From: Alcaligenaceae bacterium SAGV5
Lineage (GTDB): Bacteria > Pseudomonadota > Gammaproteobacteria > Burkholderiales > Burkholderiaceae_B
Length of the DNA: 64,000 bases
Direction of reading: 5' to 3'
Assembly: GCA_009360345.1 (NCBI GenBank)
Contig: SPDP01000002.1
Coordinates: forward strand, 868,001-932,000
The stretch's first letter is position 1. Every line of letters starts with the position of its first letter. The notes under the pieces are model-generated. The model was not told where the DNA came from and made no database searches. It saw nothing but the letters and a program-made list of their open reading frames with translations. Made by a program: the position numbers and the translations under genes. Below, piece after piece: positions 48,850 to 57,066 of this stretch.

Positions 48850-49803
48850 ATGAGAAGCGTCAAATGGGCAGGGTTGTTCGCTATGCTGTTCTCTCTTGGT
48901 GGAACGGCGGTTGCGCAGGACACGTACCCGGCACGGCCGGTGCAGTTGATCTATCCGTTCGGCAGCGGCGGGACGGACGCGTTGTTCCGGGTCTTTTCCA
49001 TGGCCATGAGCAAGATCGGGGGAGAGCAGTTCGTCTACATCAACCGCGAGGGCGCATCGGGCGCCATCGGCGCCGCTTCCGTGGCCCGCGCGCAGCCCGA
49101 CGGCTACACGTTGATGATCGGTCCGTCCATTGTCATGACGAACCTGCCCTACACGCAGAAGGACTTGTCCTATACGTTCGATTCCTTCGACTTCGTCTGC
49201 CAGCTCAACGTCAATGCCTTCGTGCTGGCGGTCCGCGCCGACTCCCCCTACAAGAAGCTGGAGGACCTGGTGGAAGCGGCACGCAGGCAGCCCGGGAAAT
49301 TCAACTATGGGCATTCCGGAACCTATACCGACGTGCATCTCAACATGCTGACCCTGGCCAGGCAGGCGGGCATACAGGTGCAGGACATCGCCTATCGCGG
49401 CGACGGTCCCAACCTGCTGCGGCTGCTTGCCGGCGACCTGGAGTTCACCATCAATTCGGTGGTGTCGGTGGCATCCCGCAATGATGTCCGGCCGCTGGTG
49501 GTGTTCTGGGACCGCAGGCATCCCGCGCTGCCCGACGTGCCTTCCGTGGTCGAGCTGGGCTATGCCAGTTTCTTCACCGGCTACCAGGGGCTGTATGCGC
49601 CGCGCGATACGCCCAGGCCGGTGATCGCCAAGCTCGAGAACATGTGCATGAAGGCCGTGCAGACCGAGGAATACCAGACCGCGGCGCAGAAGCAGGGCGC
49701 GGCGGTCGTCCCCATGAGAAGCGCGCCCTTCGCCGCCGAGGCGCGCAAGAGCTACGAAACCAAGGGCGCGCTGTTTGCCGAGCTTGGCGTGAAGCCTCAG
49801 TGA
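48850..49803 (+). CDS. TctC/Bug family periplasmic substrate-binding protein
   Basis: Bug receptor, 317 aa. Signal peptide MRSVKWAGLFAMLFSLGGTA-VAQ; then YPARPVQLIYPFGSGGTDAL, QPDGYTLMIG and LYAPRDTPRPVI. The ATG at 48850 is used; a GTG at 48838 is in frame. Last gene of the reductase-monooxygenase-decarboxylase-oxygenase series and probably brings its substrate. Confidence 0.92.
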   Translation: MRSVKWAGLFAMLFSLGGTAVAQDTYPARPVQLIYPFGSGGTDALFRVFSMAMSKIGGEQFVYINREGASGAIGAASVARAQPDGYTLMIGPSIVMTNLPYTQKDLSYTFDSFDFVCQLNVNAFVLAVRADSPYKKLEDLVEAARRQPGKFNYGHSGTYTDVHLNMLTLARQAGIQVQDIAYRGDGPNLLRLLAGDLEFTINSVVSVASRNDVRPLVVFWDRRHPALPDVPSVVELGYASFFTGYQGLYAPRDTPRPVIAKLENMCMKAVQTEEYQTAAQKQGAAVVPMRSAPFAAEARKSYETKGALFAELGVKPQ

Positions 49804-49809
49804 ACGCTC

Positions 49810-49850
49810 CGGGCGTGGCCTGAGCGGCTGCCGGCCTCAGGCCACGCCCG
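49810..49850. terminator. Perfect 15-base hairpin between convergent genes
   Basis: CGGGCGTGGCCTGAG (49810-49824) is exactly complementary to 49836-49850, with an 11-base loop. It begins just after the Bug stop and covers the last codons of the sulfatase gene. No T-run on either side, so termination may be weak, but the stem is very stable and could serve both directions. Confidence 0.6.
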
Positions 49851-51363
49851 AAGCCGGCAGCCGTCGCGGCAACTGATCTGCGGGCCGCTCGCTCAGCATG
49901 TCCAGCAACTCCCGCCGCCGGAGCGCGTAGCCCGGGTCGTCGAACAAGTTGTCCATTTCTTCCGGATCGTCGGCCAGGTTGTACATCTCGCCCGCGCCGC
50001 TGCCCAGTTCGTGCGTGAGTTTCCAGTCGCGGGTGCGCACCGTGCGCAGCTTCAGCTCCACGCCGCAGCGCGAGGCCGCCACGTCCCATTCGCTCAACGC
50101 GTAGTCCCGGCCGGCATCCGTGCCTTCCAGCAGCGGCCGCAGGCTGCGGCCGTGCTGCGGCCCCAGCGCGGCGGCGTTCGCGTAGTCGACCATCGTGGCC
50201 GCGAGGTCCAGCGTCGAGACCGGATCGCGCACCTGCGCGCCGGCCCGTACGCCCGGCCCGCGCGCCACCATGGCCACGCGTAGCAGGCCTTCGTAGGCCA
50301 TCGGACCCTTGAGCATCAATCCGTGGTCGCCCAGCCATTCGCCGTGGTCTGAAGTGAAGACGACCAGCGTGTCCTCGTCCAGTCCGTATTCGTGCAAGGC
50401 TTTCAGGATGCGGCCCACCTGGTGGTCCACCAGGGAGATCATCCCGTAATAGTTGGCGATGATGTTGCGCAGCTGGGCATCGGGCTGGGTCGGGATGCGC
50501 GAGAAGTTCTGCCGCAGCGCCTGGACCTCGGCGCTGCCCACCGGCCGGCTTTCCATGCTGGCGCGGTGCCACCAGGGGCGGCGGTCGTAGTCGGTGGTGC
50601 GGTGGCGGGGCAGGTCCACGTCGTCCGGATGATGCAGCCGGGACCACGGCTCGGGGCAGTCGAACGGATGATGGGGATCGGGGAACGAAGCCCACAGGCA
50701 GAACGGCTCGTCGCGGTGCGCGCGCAGGTAGTCGATGGTCCGGTCGCCGATCCAGGTCGAGTTGTGCCAGGCCACGGGCAGGGCCGAGTGGAAGGTCTGC
50801 GGCGCGCCGCTGGGCGGGCCCAGGTCGGTCTGGTAGAGGCGGTTGCGCATTTCCCCCAGGCCGTCGCCGTAGTGCCAGCGCGAGTGGTGCAGGCCGCCGG
50901 GCGGCGGCGTGGGCAGCCAGTAGTTGTGGCCTTCGACGACCAGTTCCACGTGGCCGAAGCCCATGTAGGGACCCGACCAGTCGGGCCCCAGTTCGGCCTC
51001 GGTGTGCTGGCACTCGGGCCGGCCGGTGCGGGCGAAGGTGTGGTGGGTGGAAAAATGCGCCTTGCCGATGAAGCCCGTGGCGTATCCCGCCGCCGACAGG
51101 CTGCCGGCGAAGCCGGCTGCGCCGGTTCGCTCGTCCAGGTCGATGCCGTTGTCGCGGACGCCATGGGTCAGCGGCAGCAGGCCGGTCAGGATGGATGCCC
51201 GCGACGGCTGGCACACCAGATTGGGCGTGATGCACGACGAGAAATGCGTGCCGGTGCGGGCCAACTCGTCGATGTGGGGCGTCTTCACGCGCCGTCCGGC
51301 AAAGCCCAGGCAGTCGCCCCGGTGCTGGTCGGTGGTGATGAGCAGGATGTTGGGGCGCTTCAT
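49837..51363 (-). CDS. Type I sulfatase (alkaline phosphatase superfamily)
   Basis: 508 aa. The sulfatase signature CQPSRASILTG has Cys51, which is converted to formylglycine in active enzymes (CxPxR). Metal ligands are visible at the N-terminus (LLITTDQHRGD) and in VVFTSDHGEWLGDHG. No signal peptide, so cytoplasmic. The family includes choline sulfatases and phosphonate monoester hydrolases. The start at 51363 overlaps the Bug stop by ATGA, so both are made together; the bound and hydrolysed compound is probably a sulfate (or phosphonate) ester. Confidence 0.9.
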   Translation of the reverse strand: MKRPNILLITTDQHRGDCLGFAGRRVKTPHIDELARTGTHFSSCITPNLVCQPSRASILTGLLPLTHGVRDNGIDLDERTGAAGFAGSLSAAGYATGFIGKAHFSTHHTFARTGRPECQHTEAELGPDWSGPYMGFGHVELVVEGHNYWLPTPPPGGLHHSRWHYGDGLGEMRNRLYQTDLGPPSGAPQTFHSALPVAWHNSTWIGDRTIDYLRAHRDEPFCLWASFPDPHHPFDCPEPWSRLHHPDDVDLPRHRTTDYDRRPWWHRASMESRPVGSAEVQALRQNFSRIPTQPDAQLRNIIANYYGMISLVDHQVGRILKALHEYGLDEDTLVVFTSDHGEWLGDHGLMLKGPMAYEGLLRVAMVARGPGVRAGAQVRDPVSTLDLAATMVDYANAAALGPQHGRSLRPLLEGTDAGRDYALSEWDVAASRCGVELKLRTVRTRDWKLTHELGSGAGEMYNLADDPEEMDNLFDDPGYALRRRELLDMLSERPADQLPRRLPASGVA

Positions 51364-52322
51364 GGTTTGTTCTGCTGGCTCTTGATCTTGGCGATGACGG
51401 GGGCGAGGCGGCGGGTGTCCGCGCCGATGCGCTCGCGCAGCTCCCGCGGGCCGCCTTCGCCCGCGGCCAGGCCCTGGGCCTGCAGCTTGTCGCGCACCTG
51501 CGGGTCGCGCAGCACCGACTGGACCGACGCGGTCAGCTTGTCGACCACCGCCGGCGGCGTGCCGGCCGGCGCGAACAGGCCGAACCAGCTGTCGAAGGTG
51601 AAACCCTTCACCTTGTCCTTGAGCATGGGCAGGTCCGGCAGGTCGGGGATGGGCGTGGCGGCCGTGTTGGCCAGCCCTTGCACCTTGCCGCCCCGGACCG
51701 GCTGGATGGCCGTGCTGGCCGCCAGGAACATCATGTCGATGTGCCCGCCCATCACGTCCACGAAGCCCTGCGGCGCCGCCTTGTACGGTACGTGCTTGAA
51801 CGACACGCCGGCCTCCTGTTCGAGCAGCGCCATGCCCAGGTGGTGGGTGGAGCCTTCGCCGCCGCTGGCATAGGTGATCGTGTCGGGGCGGGCGCGCGCC
51901 TGGGCCAGCAGTTGTTCGACCGACTTGAACGGGGCCGTGGGCGAGGCCACCAGCACATAGCGCAGGGTGGACAGCGTGGCGATCGGTTCCAGGTCCTTCT
52001 GCGGCTGGTACGGCATCTTCTCCATGAGGAAGGGCACCGCGGCGAACGAGGCATCGATGCCCAGCAGCAGGGTATAGCCGTCGGGGGCGGCCTTGATCAC
52101 CGCCTGGGTGCCGATGATGGTGGCGCCGCCCGGCTTGTTCTCGACGATGATCGGCACGTTCCATTGTTTGCCGAGCTGCTCGGCGACCAGCCGGCCCACC
52201 ATGTCGGCGGCGCCGCCGGGAACGGACGGCACGACCAGCGTGACGGGGCGGTCGGGATAGGCGGCCTGGGCACCGGCCGCGAAGGCAAGGGCGGCCACGA
52301 GGCCGGTCGCGGATTTCAGCAT
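51360..52322 (-). CDS. TctC/Bug family periplasmic substrate-binding protein, coupled to sulfatase
   Basis: Bug receptor, 320 aa. Signal peptide MLKSATGLVAALAFAAGAQA; YPDRPVTLVVPSVPGGAADM, APDGYTLLLG and LFAPAGTPPAVV. First gene of a two-gene minus-strand operon with the sulfatase, ATGA overlap. Divergent from the LysR gene at 52448. Confidence 0.92.
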   Translation of the reverse strand: MLKSATGLVAALAFAAGAQAAYPDRPVTLVVPSVPGGAADMVGRLVAEQLGKQWNVPIIVENKPGGATIIGTQAVIKAAPDGYTLLLGIDASFAAVPFLMEKMPYQPQKDLEPIATLSTLRYVLVASPTAPFKSVEQLLAQARARPDTITYASGGEGSTHHLGMALLEQEAGVSFKHVPYKAAPQGFVDVMGGHIDMMFLAASTAIQPVRGGKVQGLANTAATPIPDLPDLPMLKDKVKGFTFDSWFGLFAPAGTPPAVVDKLTASVQSVLRDPQVRDKLQAQGLAAGEGGPRELRERIGADTRRLAPVIAKIKSQQNKP

Positions 52323-52408
52323 GGGTTGTCTCCTTCGATGCGTTCGTTCCTGGCGGTCGGCGCGGAATCTGCGGCAGATGATGGCCGATCTGTCTCATTG
52401 CGGTCCAA

Positions 52409-52434
52409 TGATATATTTGGCCATTGTCATATCA
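52409..52434. promoter_or_regulatory. TGATAT-14-ATATCA dyad in the Bug/LysR divergent region
   Basis: A perfect 6-base inverted repeat with a 14-base centre, 14 bases before the LysR start and about 87 bases before the Bug start. Typical place and shape for an LTTR recognition site controlling both directions; binding inferred. Confidence 0.45.
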
Positions 52435-52447
52435 GGTTTGGTATGTA

Positions 52448-53410
52448 ATGTCCGATACGTCCGAGGCCGCGCTGCGCGCGGACTGGTACTTGCGGGGCCG
52501 CCTCCGGCTGCGCCACCTGCGCTTGCTGGTGGTGATGGACGACGTCCGCAACGTGGGCGAGGCCGCGCGCCGCATGGCCACGACCCAGCCGGCGGTTTCC
52601 CGGATGCTGGCGGAACTCGAGGACATGGTCGGGGCGAGGTTGTTCGAACGCACCTCGAAGGGGACCTTTCCGACGGTCCATGGCGCATCCATGATCCGGC
52701 ATGCGCGCTGGGTGCTGGGCGATCTCGAACGCATGGGGCGGGAATGGTCCGAGCCCGGCGGCCTGGGCGTCGAGACCCTGAGCCTGGGCATCAATTCGTC
52801 GTCCGCGGCCTTCCTGGTCCCGCGCACGCTGCTGCGGCTGGAGGAACGGGCCGCCGGGATCAACGTGCTGGTGCGCGAAGGCTCGATCGAGGCGCTGCTG
52901 CCCGATCTGCAGACCCGCAAGCTGGACCTGGTGGTGGCGCGGCTGGGCGCGGGGACGGCCGGCCCCGGGCTCGCCACGCGCATCCTGTGCGAAGAACCGA
53001 TGTGCGTGTGCGGGTCGGCCAGCCACCCGCTGGCCTCCAGGAAGCGGCCGTCCTGGAAAGAGCTGGCGGCCTACCCGTGGATCATGCCGCCGCGCGGCAG
53101 TCCGGTGCGGGCGGGGCTGGACATGCTGTTCCAGCGCGCGGACGTCCGCCCGGCCTCGCGCGTGGAGTCCGCCTCGGTGTTGAACAACATGGTCCTGATG
53201 GACAATAGCCATGCGTTGTCGGTGATGCCGCGCGCGGTGGCCGCCTACCATGCGCGCAGGCACGCGCTGGCGATCCTGGCGGTGGAGTTGCCGCCGGTGT
53301 TCGGGCCCATCGGGGTGATACGCCACGACAGCCTGGAGCCTTCGCCGGCCATGCTGGCGCTGGTCGATTGCCTGGAAGAAGAGGCCAAGGCCTTGTCCCA
53401 GGCGCCGTGA
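52448..53410 (+). CDS. LysR-family transcriptional regulator
   Basis: 320 aa: winged HTH at ~25-85 (RHLRLLVVMDDVRNVGEAAR, MATTQPAVSRMLAELEDMVG) and an LTTR effector domain of the CbbR/GbpR-like group. The ATG at 52448 is chosen; a TTG at 52424 lies inside the operator candidate. Divergent from the Bug-sulfatase operon, which it probably regulates. Confidence 0.9.
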   Translation: MSDTSEAALRADWYLRGRLRLRHLRLLVVMDDVRNVGEAARRMATTQPAVSRMLAELEDMVGARLFERTSKGTFPTVHGASMIRHARWVLGDLERMGREWSEPGGLGVETLSLGINSSSAAFLVPRTLLRLEERAAGINVLVREGSIEALLPDLQTRKLDLVVARLGAGTAGPGLATRILCEEPMCVCGSASHPLASRKRPSWKELAAYPWIMPPRGSPVRAGLDMLFQRADVRPASRVESASVLNNMVLMDNSHALSVMPRAVAAYHARRHALAILAVELPPVFGPIGVIRHDSLEPSPAMLALVDCLEEEAKALSQAP

Positions 53411-53525
53411 ACCGATGCGCGCGGGCGTCAATCTGCGATATCATGGCGCTGGCATATACATACACAGTTGTCTGTAAATGCCGTCTTGCCCAATCCGTCC
53501 ACGGCGGAAGCGGACAGCCATCTCC

Positions 53526-54185
53526 ATGTCCAATTATTCCGATCCTCGCGCCGACACGTCGCTGAAGCTGTGCGAACACTGCGATGCCGTGTTTCGCCGG
53601 ATCCGGCTCGACCCCGGGGAGCGGGCCTACTGCCCGCGCTGCGGGACCGAACTCTACCGGAACAACGACCGGCGCTACGGGGCCCTGCTGCCCGTGGTGC
53701 TGGCCAGCCTCATCGTTTTCATCTGCTGCAACGCCTTTCCCATCGTCACGATGGAGATCCAGGGCGTCAGCACGCGCACCACCGTCTGGGGCGCGGTCCG
53801 GGTGCTGGCGTTGGAAGACATGCTGTCGGTCTCGACCCTGGTCTTCGCAACCACCATCCTGGTGCCGCTGATCGAACTGGGCCTGCTGGCCTACCTGCTG
53901 GTGCCGCTGTGGCTGGGCCGGATCCCGGCCGGCTTCGGGCCGGTGGTGCGCATCGTCCGCATGGGCCGGCCCTGGGGCATGATCGAGGTCTTCATGCTGG
54001 GCATCGTGGCTTCGCTGGTGAAGCTGTCGGCGATGGCGACCGTGGTTCCCGGCGTCGCGTTATGGGCGTTCGGCGCCCTGACCGTGCTGTTGGCCGTGGT
54101 GGTCAGCTTCGATCCCGCCGACCTGTGGGAACACGCCGAGGCCATCGAGACCGGCCAGGGCGTGGCCGCCGGGGACGCGCCATGA
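53526..54185 (+). CDS. pqiA: Paraquat-inducible protein A-like, first half
   Basis: 219 aa inner-membrane protein with an N-terminal zinc ribbon (LCEHCDAVF...YCPRCGTEL) and four hydrophobic segments. It corresponds to one half of E. coli PqiA, which carries two such modules in ~417 aa. Start at 53526 is used; 53478 is an alternative. First of four tightly overlapping genes (pqiA-pqiA2-pqiB-pqiC) forming an envelope lipid-transport (MCE) system. Confidence 0.85.
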   Translation: MSNYSDPRADTSLKLCEHCDAVFRRIRLDPGERAYCPRCGTELYRNNDRRYGALLPVVLASLIVFICCNAFPIVTMEIQGVSTRTTVWGAVRVLALEDMLSVSTLVFATTILVPLIELGLLAYLLVPLWLGRIPAGFGPVVRIVRMGRPWGMIEVFMLGIVASLVKLSAMATVVPGVALWAFGALTVLLAVVVSFDPADLWEHAEAIETGQGVAAGDAP

Positions 54186-54811
54186 GCCCCGTGCGCACGG
54201 CTGCCCAGGCGGGCGTGGCGGAGTGCCCGCAGTGCGCGGCCATCCATCCCCGCTGGCGCGGCGGTACCGCGTGCGATCGATGCGGCGCCGCGCTGAACCT
54301 GCGCAAGCCCGACAGCCTGCGCCGCACCTGGGCGTTCCTGCTGGCCGCCATGGCGCTGTACCTGCCGGCCAACATCCTGCCCATCATGACCACCGGCACG
54401 TTGCTGGGTTCGCAAACCAATACCATCCTGAGCGGCGTCCTCTATCTGTGGCAGGACGGCTCCTATTTCGTCGCCGCCGTGGTTTTCTGCGCCAGCATCG
54501 TCATTCCCATCTTCAAGCTCGTCGTGCTGCTGATGCTCGTCATCACGACCCAGGCGCGCTCGACCTGGCGGCCGGTCGAGCGCACCCGCCTGTACGGCAT
54601 GGTCGAAGCCGTGGGGCGCTGGTCCATGGTGGATGTCTTCGTCGTCGCGCTGCTGGCTTCGCTGGTGCGCCTGGACGCGCTGGCCACCGTCAGGCCCGAG
54701 CCGGGCGCCATCGCGTTCGGTGCCGTGGTGGTATTGACCATGCTAGCCTCGATGAGCTTCGATCCTCGCCTTATCTGGGACCCGGTAGACACCCATGACA
54801 ACCAAGCCTGA
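54182..54811 (+). CDS. Paraquat-inducible protein A-like, second half
   Basis: 209 aa, again a zinc ribbon (ECPQCAAIH...ACDRCGAAL) plus four membrane segments (FLLAAMALYLPANILPI and others). Corresponds to the second PqiA module of E. coli. Its ATG overlaps the previous stop (ATGA). PqiA modules probably anchor the MCE tunnel protein PqiB in the inner membrane. Confidence 0.85.
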   Translation: MSPVRTAAQAGVAECPQCAAIHPRWRGGTACDRCGAALNLRKPDSLRRTWAFLLAAMALYLPANILPIMTTGTLLGSQTNTILSGVLYLWQDGSYFVAAVVFCASIVIPIFKLVVLLMLVITTQARSTWRPVERTRLYGMVEAVGRWSMVDVFVVALLASLVRLDALATVRPEPGAIAFGAVVVLTMLASMSFDPRLIWDPVDTHDNQA

Positions 54812-56441
54812 TACTTCCCCCGACTCGGCGCCGGGCGAGCCGGTGCGCCGCCGGCCCAGCCGCTGGCTGCCATCGCTGGTCTGGCTGATTCCCATCGTCG
54901 CTGCCATCGCCGGGCTGTCATTCGCGATCAACAGCTGGTATGCCCGCGGGCCGACCATCGACATCACCTTCCGTTCGGCCGAAGGCATCGAGGCGGGCAA
55001 GACCAAGGTCCGCTACAAGGACGTCGATATCGGCCTGGTGAAATCCATCCGCCTGGCGGCAGACCGGTCACACGTCATCGCCGAGGTCGAGCTGACCTCC
55101 GATGCTTCCAGCTTCGCCGTCGAGGACAGCCGCTTCTGGGTGGTCAAGCCGCGCATCGCCGCCAGCGGCGTCAGCGGCCTGGGCACGTTGCTGTCGGGCG
55201 CCTATATTGGCGTGGACGCCGGACGTTCCCAGGAACGCGAGGACTCGTTCACGGGCCTGGAAGTGCCGCCCATCGTGACCGCCGACACGCCGGGCAAGCA
55301 GTTCGTGCTGCATGCCGGCGACCTCGGTTCGCTCGATATCGGCTCGCCGGTGTATTTCCGCCGCGTCAACGTGGGCCAGGTCGTGGCCTACGACCTGGAC
55401 CAGAACGGCAAAGGCGTGACCGTGCGCGTGTTCGTCCGGTCGCCTTACGATACCTTCGTCACCACCAGCACCCGGTTCTGGCATTCCAGCGGCGTCAACC
55501 TCAAACTGGACGCCGATGGCCTGAAGCTGCAGACCGAATCGATCTCCACCGTGCTGCTGGGCGGGGTCTCGTTCATCGACTCGCCCCATCTGCCGCCGGG
55601 GCGGGCGGCCCAGGACGACGCCGTGTTCCAGCTTGCCGGCAACCAGGACGAGGCGCTCAGGGTCGAGGACGGTCCGTCGACCAGCACGGTGATGTATTTC
55701 GAACAGTCGGTCAGGGGGTTGTCGCCGGGAGCGCCGGTCGACTTCCGCGGGGTGGTCATCGGCGCCGTCCGTTCGATCGGCATCGAGTTCGACCGGGCCA
55801 CCAATTCTTTCCGCCTGCCGGTGGTGGTGGACTTCTACCCCGCGCGCCTGGGCCTGCGCCGGCCCGGCGAGCCGGGCGCGCTGAGTGCCGACGCGGAGCG
55901 CCGCCTGATGGACGCGCTGGTCCGCCGTGGCATGCGCGCCCAACTGCGCAACGGGAACCTGCTGACCGGACAGATGTACGTCGCCATCGATTTCTTCAAG
56001 GGGGCGCCGCTGCCGGCCGGCATGGGCCGTGGCCAGGGCCAGGGCCTGGACGAGTTCCCGACCATACCCGGCGCCTTCGATGAGTTGCAGGGCAAGCTGG
56101 CCGACATCGTCGACAAGATCGGCAAGATGCCGTTCGATACCATCGGCCGCGACCTGTCGACGGCCCTGGCCGGCATGCGCGAGACCATGGCGTCCGCCGA
56201 CAGGCTGGTGAAGCGGCTGGACGGCCAGGTCGCGCCCGAGATCATGGCCACGATGGAAGACGCGCGCAAGACGCTCAAGGCCGCCGAAGGCACGTTCTCG
56301 GCGGACGCGCCGGTGCAGCAGGATCTGCGGCGCGCGTTGCAGGAGCTGATGCGCACGGCCAATTCGCTGCGCCAGCTGACCGATTACCTGGAAGAGAACC
56401 CGCAGTCGCTGCTGCGCGGAAAGCCCGAGGAAGAACGATGA
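54795..56441 (+). CDS. pqiB: PqiB-like MCE-domain protein
   Basis: 548 aa with one N-terminal membrane segment (SLVWLIPIVAAIAGLSFAI) and three MCE/MlaD domains (~55-145, ~165-225, ~300-400), then a helical C-terminus. Like E. coli PqiB it should form a hexameric tunnel between the membranes for lipid transport. It overlaps the preceding gene by 17 bases and pqiC by 4. Confidence 0.9.
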   Translation: MTTKPDTSPDSAPGEPVRRRPSRWLPSLVWLIPIVAAIAGLSFAINSWYARGPTIDITFRSAEGIEAGKTKVRYKDVDIGLVKSIRLAADRSHVIAEVELTSDASSFAVEDSRFWVVKPRIAASGVSGLGTLLSGAYIGVDAGRSQEREDSFTGLEVPPIVTADTPGKQFVLHAGDLGSLDIGSPVYFRRVNVGQVVAYDLDQNGKGVTVRVFVRSPYDTFVTTSTRFWHSSGVNLKLDADGLKLQTESISTVLLGGVSFIDSPHLPPGRAAQDDAVFQLAGNQDEALRVEDGPSTSTVMYFEQSVRGLSPGAPVDFRGVVIGAVRSIGIEFDRATNSFRLPVVVDFYPARLGLRRPGEPGALSADAERRLMDALVRRGMRAQLRNGNLLTGQMYVAIDFFKGAPLPAGMGRGQGQGLDEFPTIPGAFDELQGKLADIVDKIGKMPFDTIGRDLSTALAGMRETMASADRLVKRLDGQVAPEIMATMEDARKTLKAAEGTFSADAPVQQDLRRALQELMRTANSLRQLTDYLEENPQSLLRGKPEEER

Positions 56442-57055
56442 AGACATTCGTGCTGGCCATGGCGGCGCTGGCCGCGGCGGGCGGGTTGGCGGGGTGCGCC
56501 GCCCCGATCGTTCCCGACGTCTATACGTTGCAGGTTCCCGCCCGGGAAGCGGCCGGTCCGGCCGTGTCCGGACCGGCCATGATCATCGATCTCGCGCCGG
56601 TGGCCTTGCCCGAGCGCCTGCGCCGCCGCCAGATCGTGCTGCGCGAGGAGGGGGCGAGGGTGCAACTGCTGGAACGGCAGCGCTGGTCCGCCTCGCTGGG
56701 CGACGAACTGCAGGATGCCTTGTCCACGGCCCTCCAGGGCCGGCTGCATGCGGTCGACGTGGCCAAGGGCGGCGTGGCCGGCAAGCCCGACTATCGCATC
56801 AACGTCGAGTTCTCGCGCCTGGATGCGCGCCTGGGCGGACCGGTCGAGGCCGTGGTGGCCTGGTCGGTCAAACCGGCGGGCGCGGGCCGGGGACAGGTAT
56901 GCCGGGGCCGCTTCGAACAAGCCGCGGCGGGGGGCTCGGTCGCCGACGTGGTCGCGGCCCACCAGGGGGTGGTCGCCCTGGTGGCCGATGCCATTGCCGC
57001 CAGCGTGCGCGAGGTGCCCCGGGGCGGCCAGGCGCCGTACTGCACGGCGGGCTGA
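56438..57055 (+). CDS. pqiC: PqiC-like outer-membrane lipoprotein
   Basis: 205 aa ABC-type transport auxiliary lipoprotein. Lipobox LAGC (Cys20) after MKTFVLAMAALAAAGG; YTLQVPA, then ERLRRRQIV and RWSASLGDELQDALS are typical of the PqiC/YmbA family that docks PqiB at the outer membrane. Ends the pqi operon. Confidence 0.9.
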   Translation: MKTFVLAMAALAAAGGLAGCAAPIVPDVYTLQVPAREAAGPAVSGPAMIIDLAPVALPERLRRRQIVLREEGARVQLLERQRWSASLGDELQDALSTALQGRLHAVDVAKGGVAGKPDYRINVEFSRLDARLGGPVEAVVAWSVKPAGAGRGQVCRGRFEQAAAGGSVADVVAAHQGVVALVADAIAASVREVPRGGQAPYCTAG

Positions 57056-57066
57056 GCCGGCAGGTC

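Noticed and set aside
49837..52398. A single 853-codon frame joining the Bug region to the sulfatase
   Set aside because: Its first ~345 codons are an out-of-frame reading of the Bug gene. The sulfatase has its own ATG at 51363 overlapping the Bug stop, so this is not a fusion.
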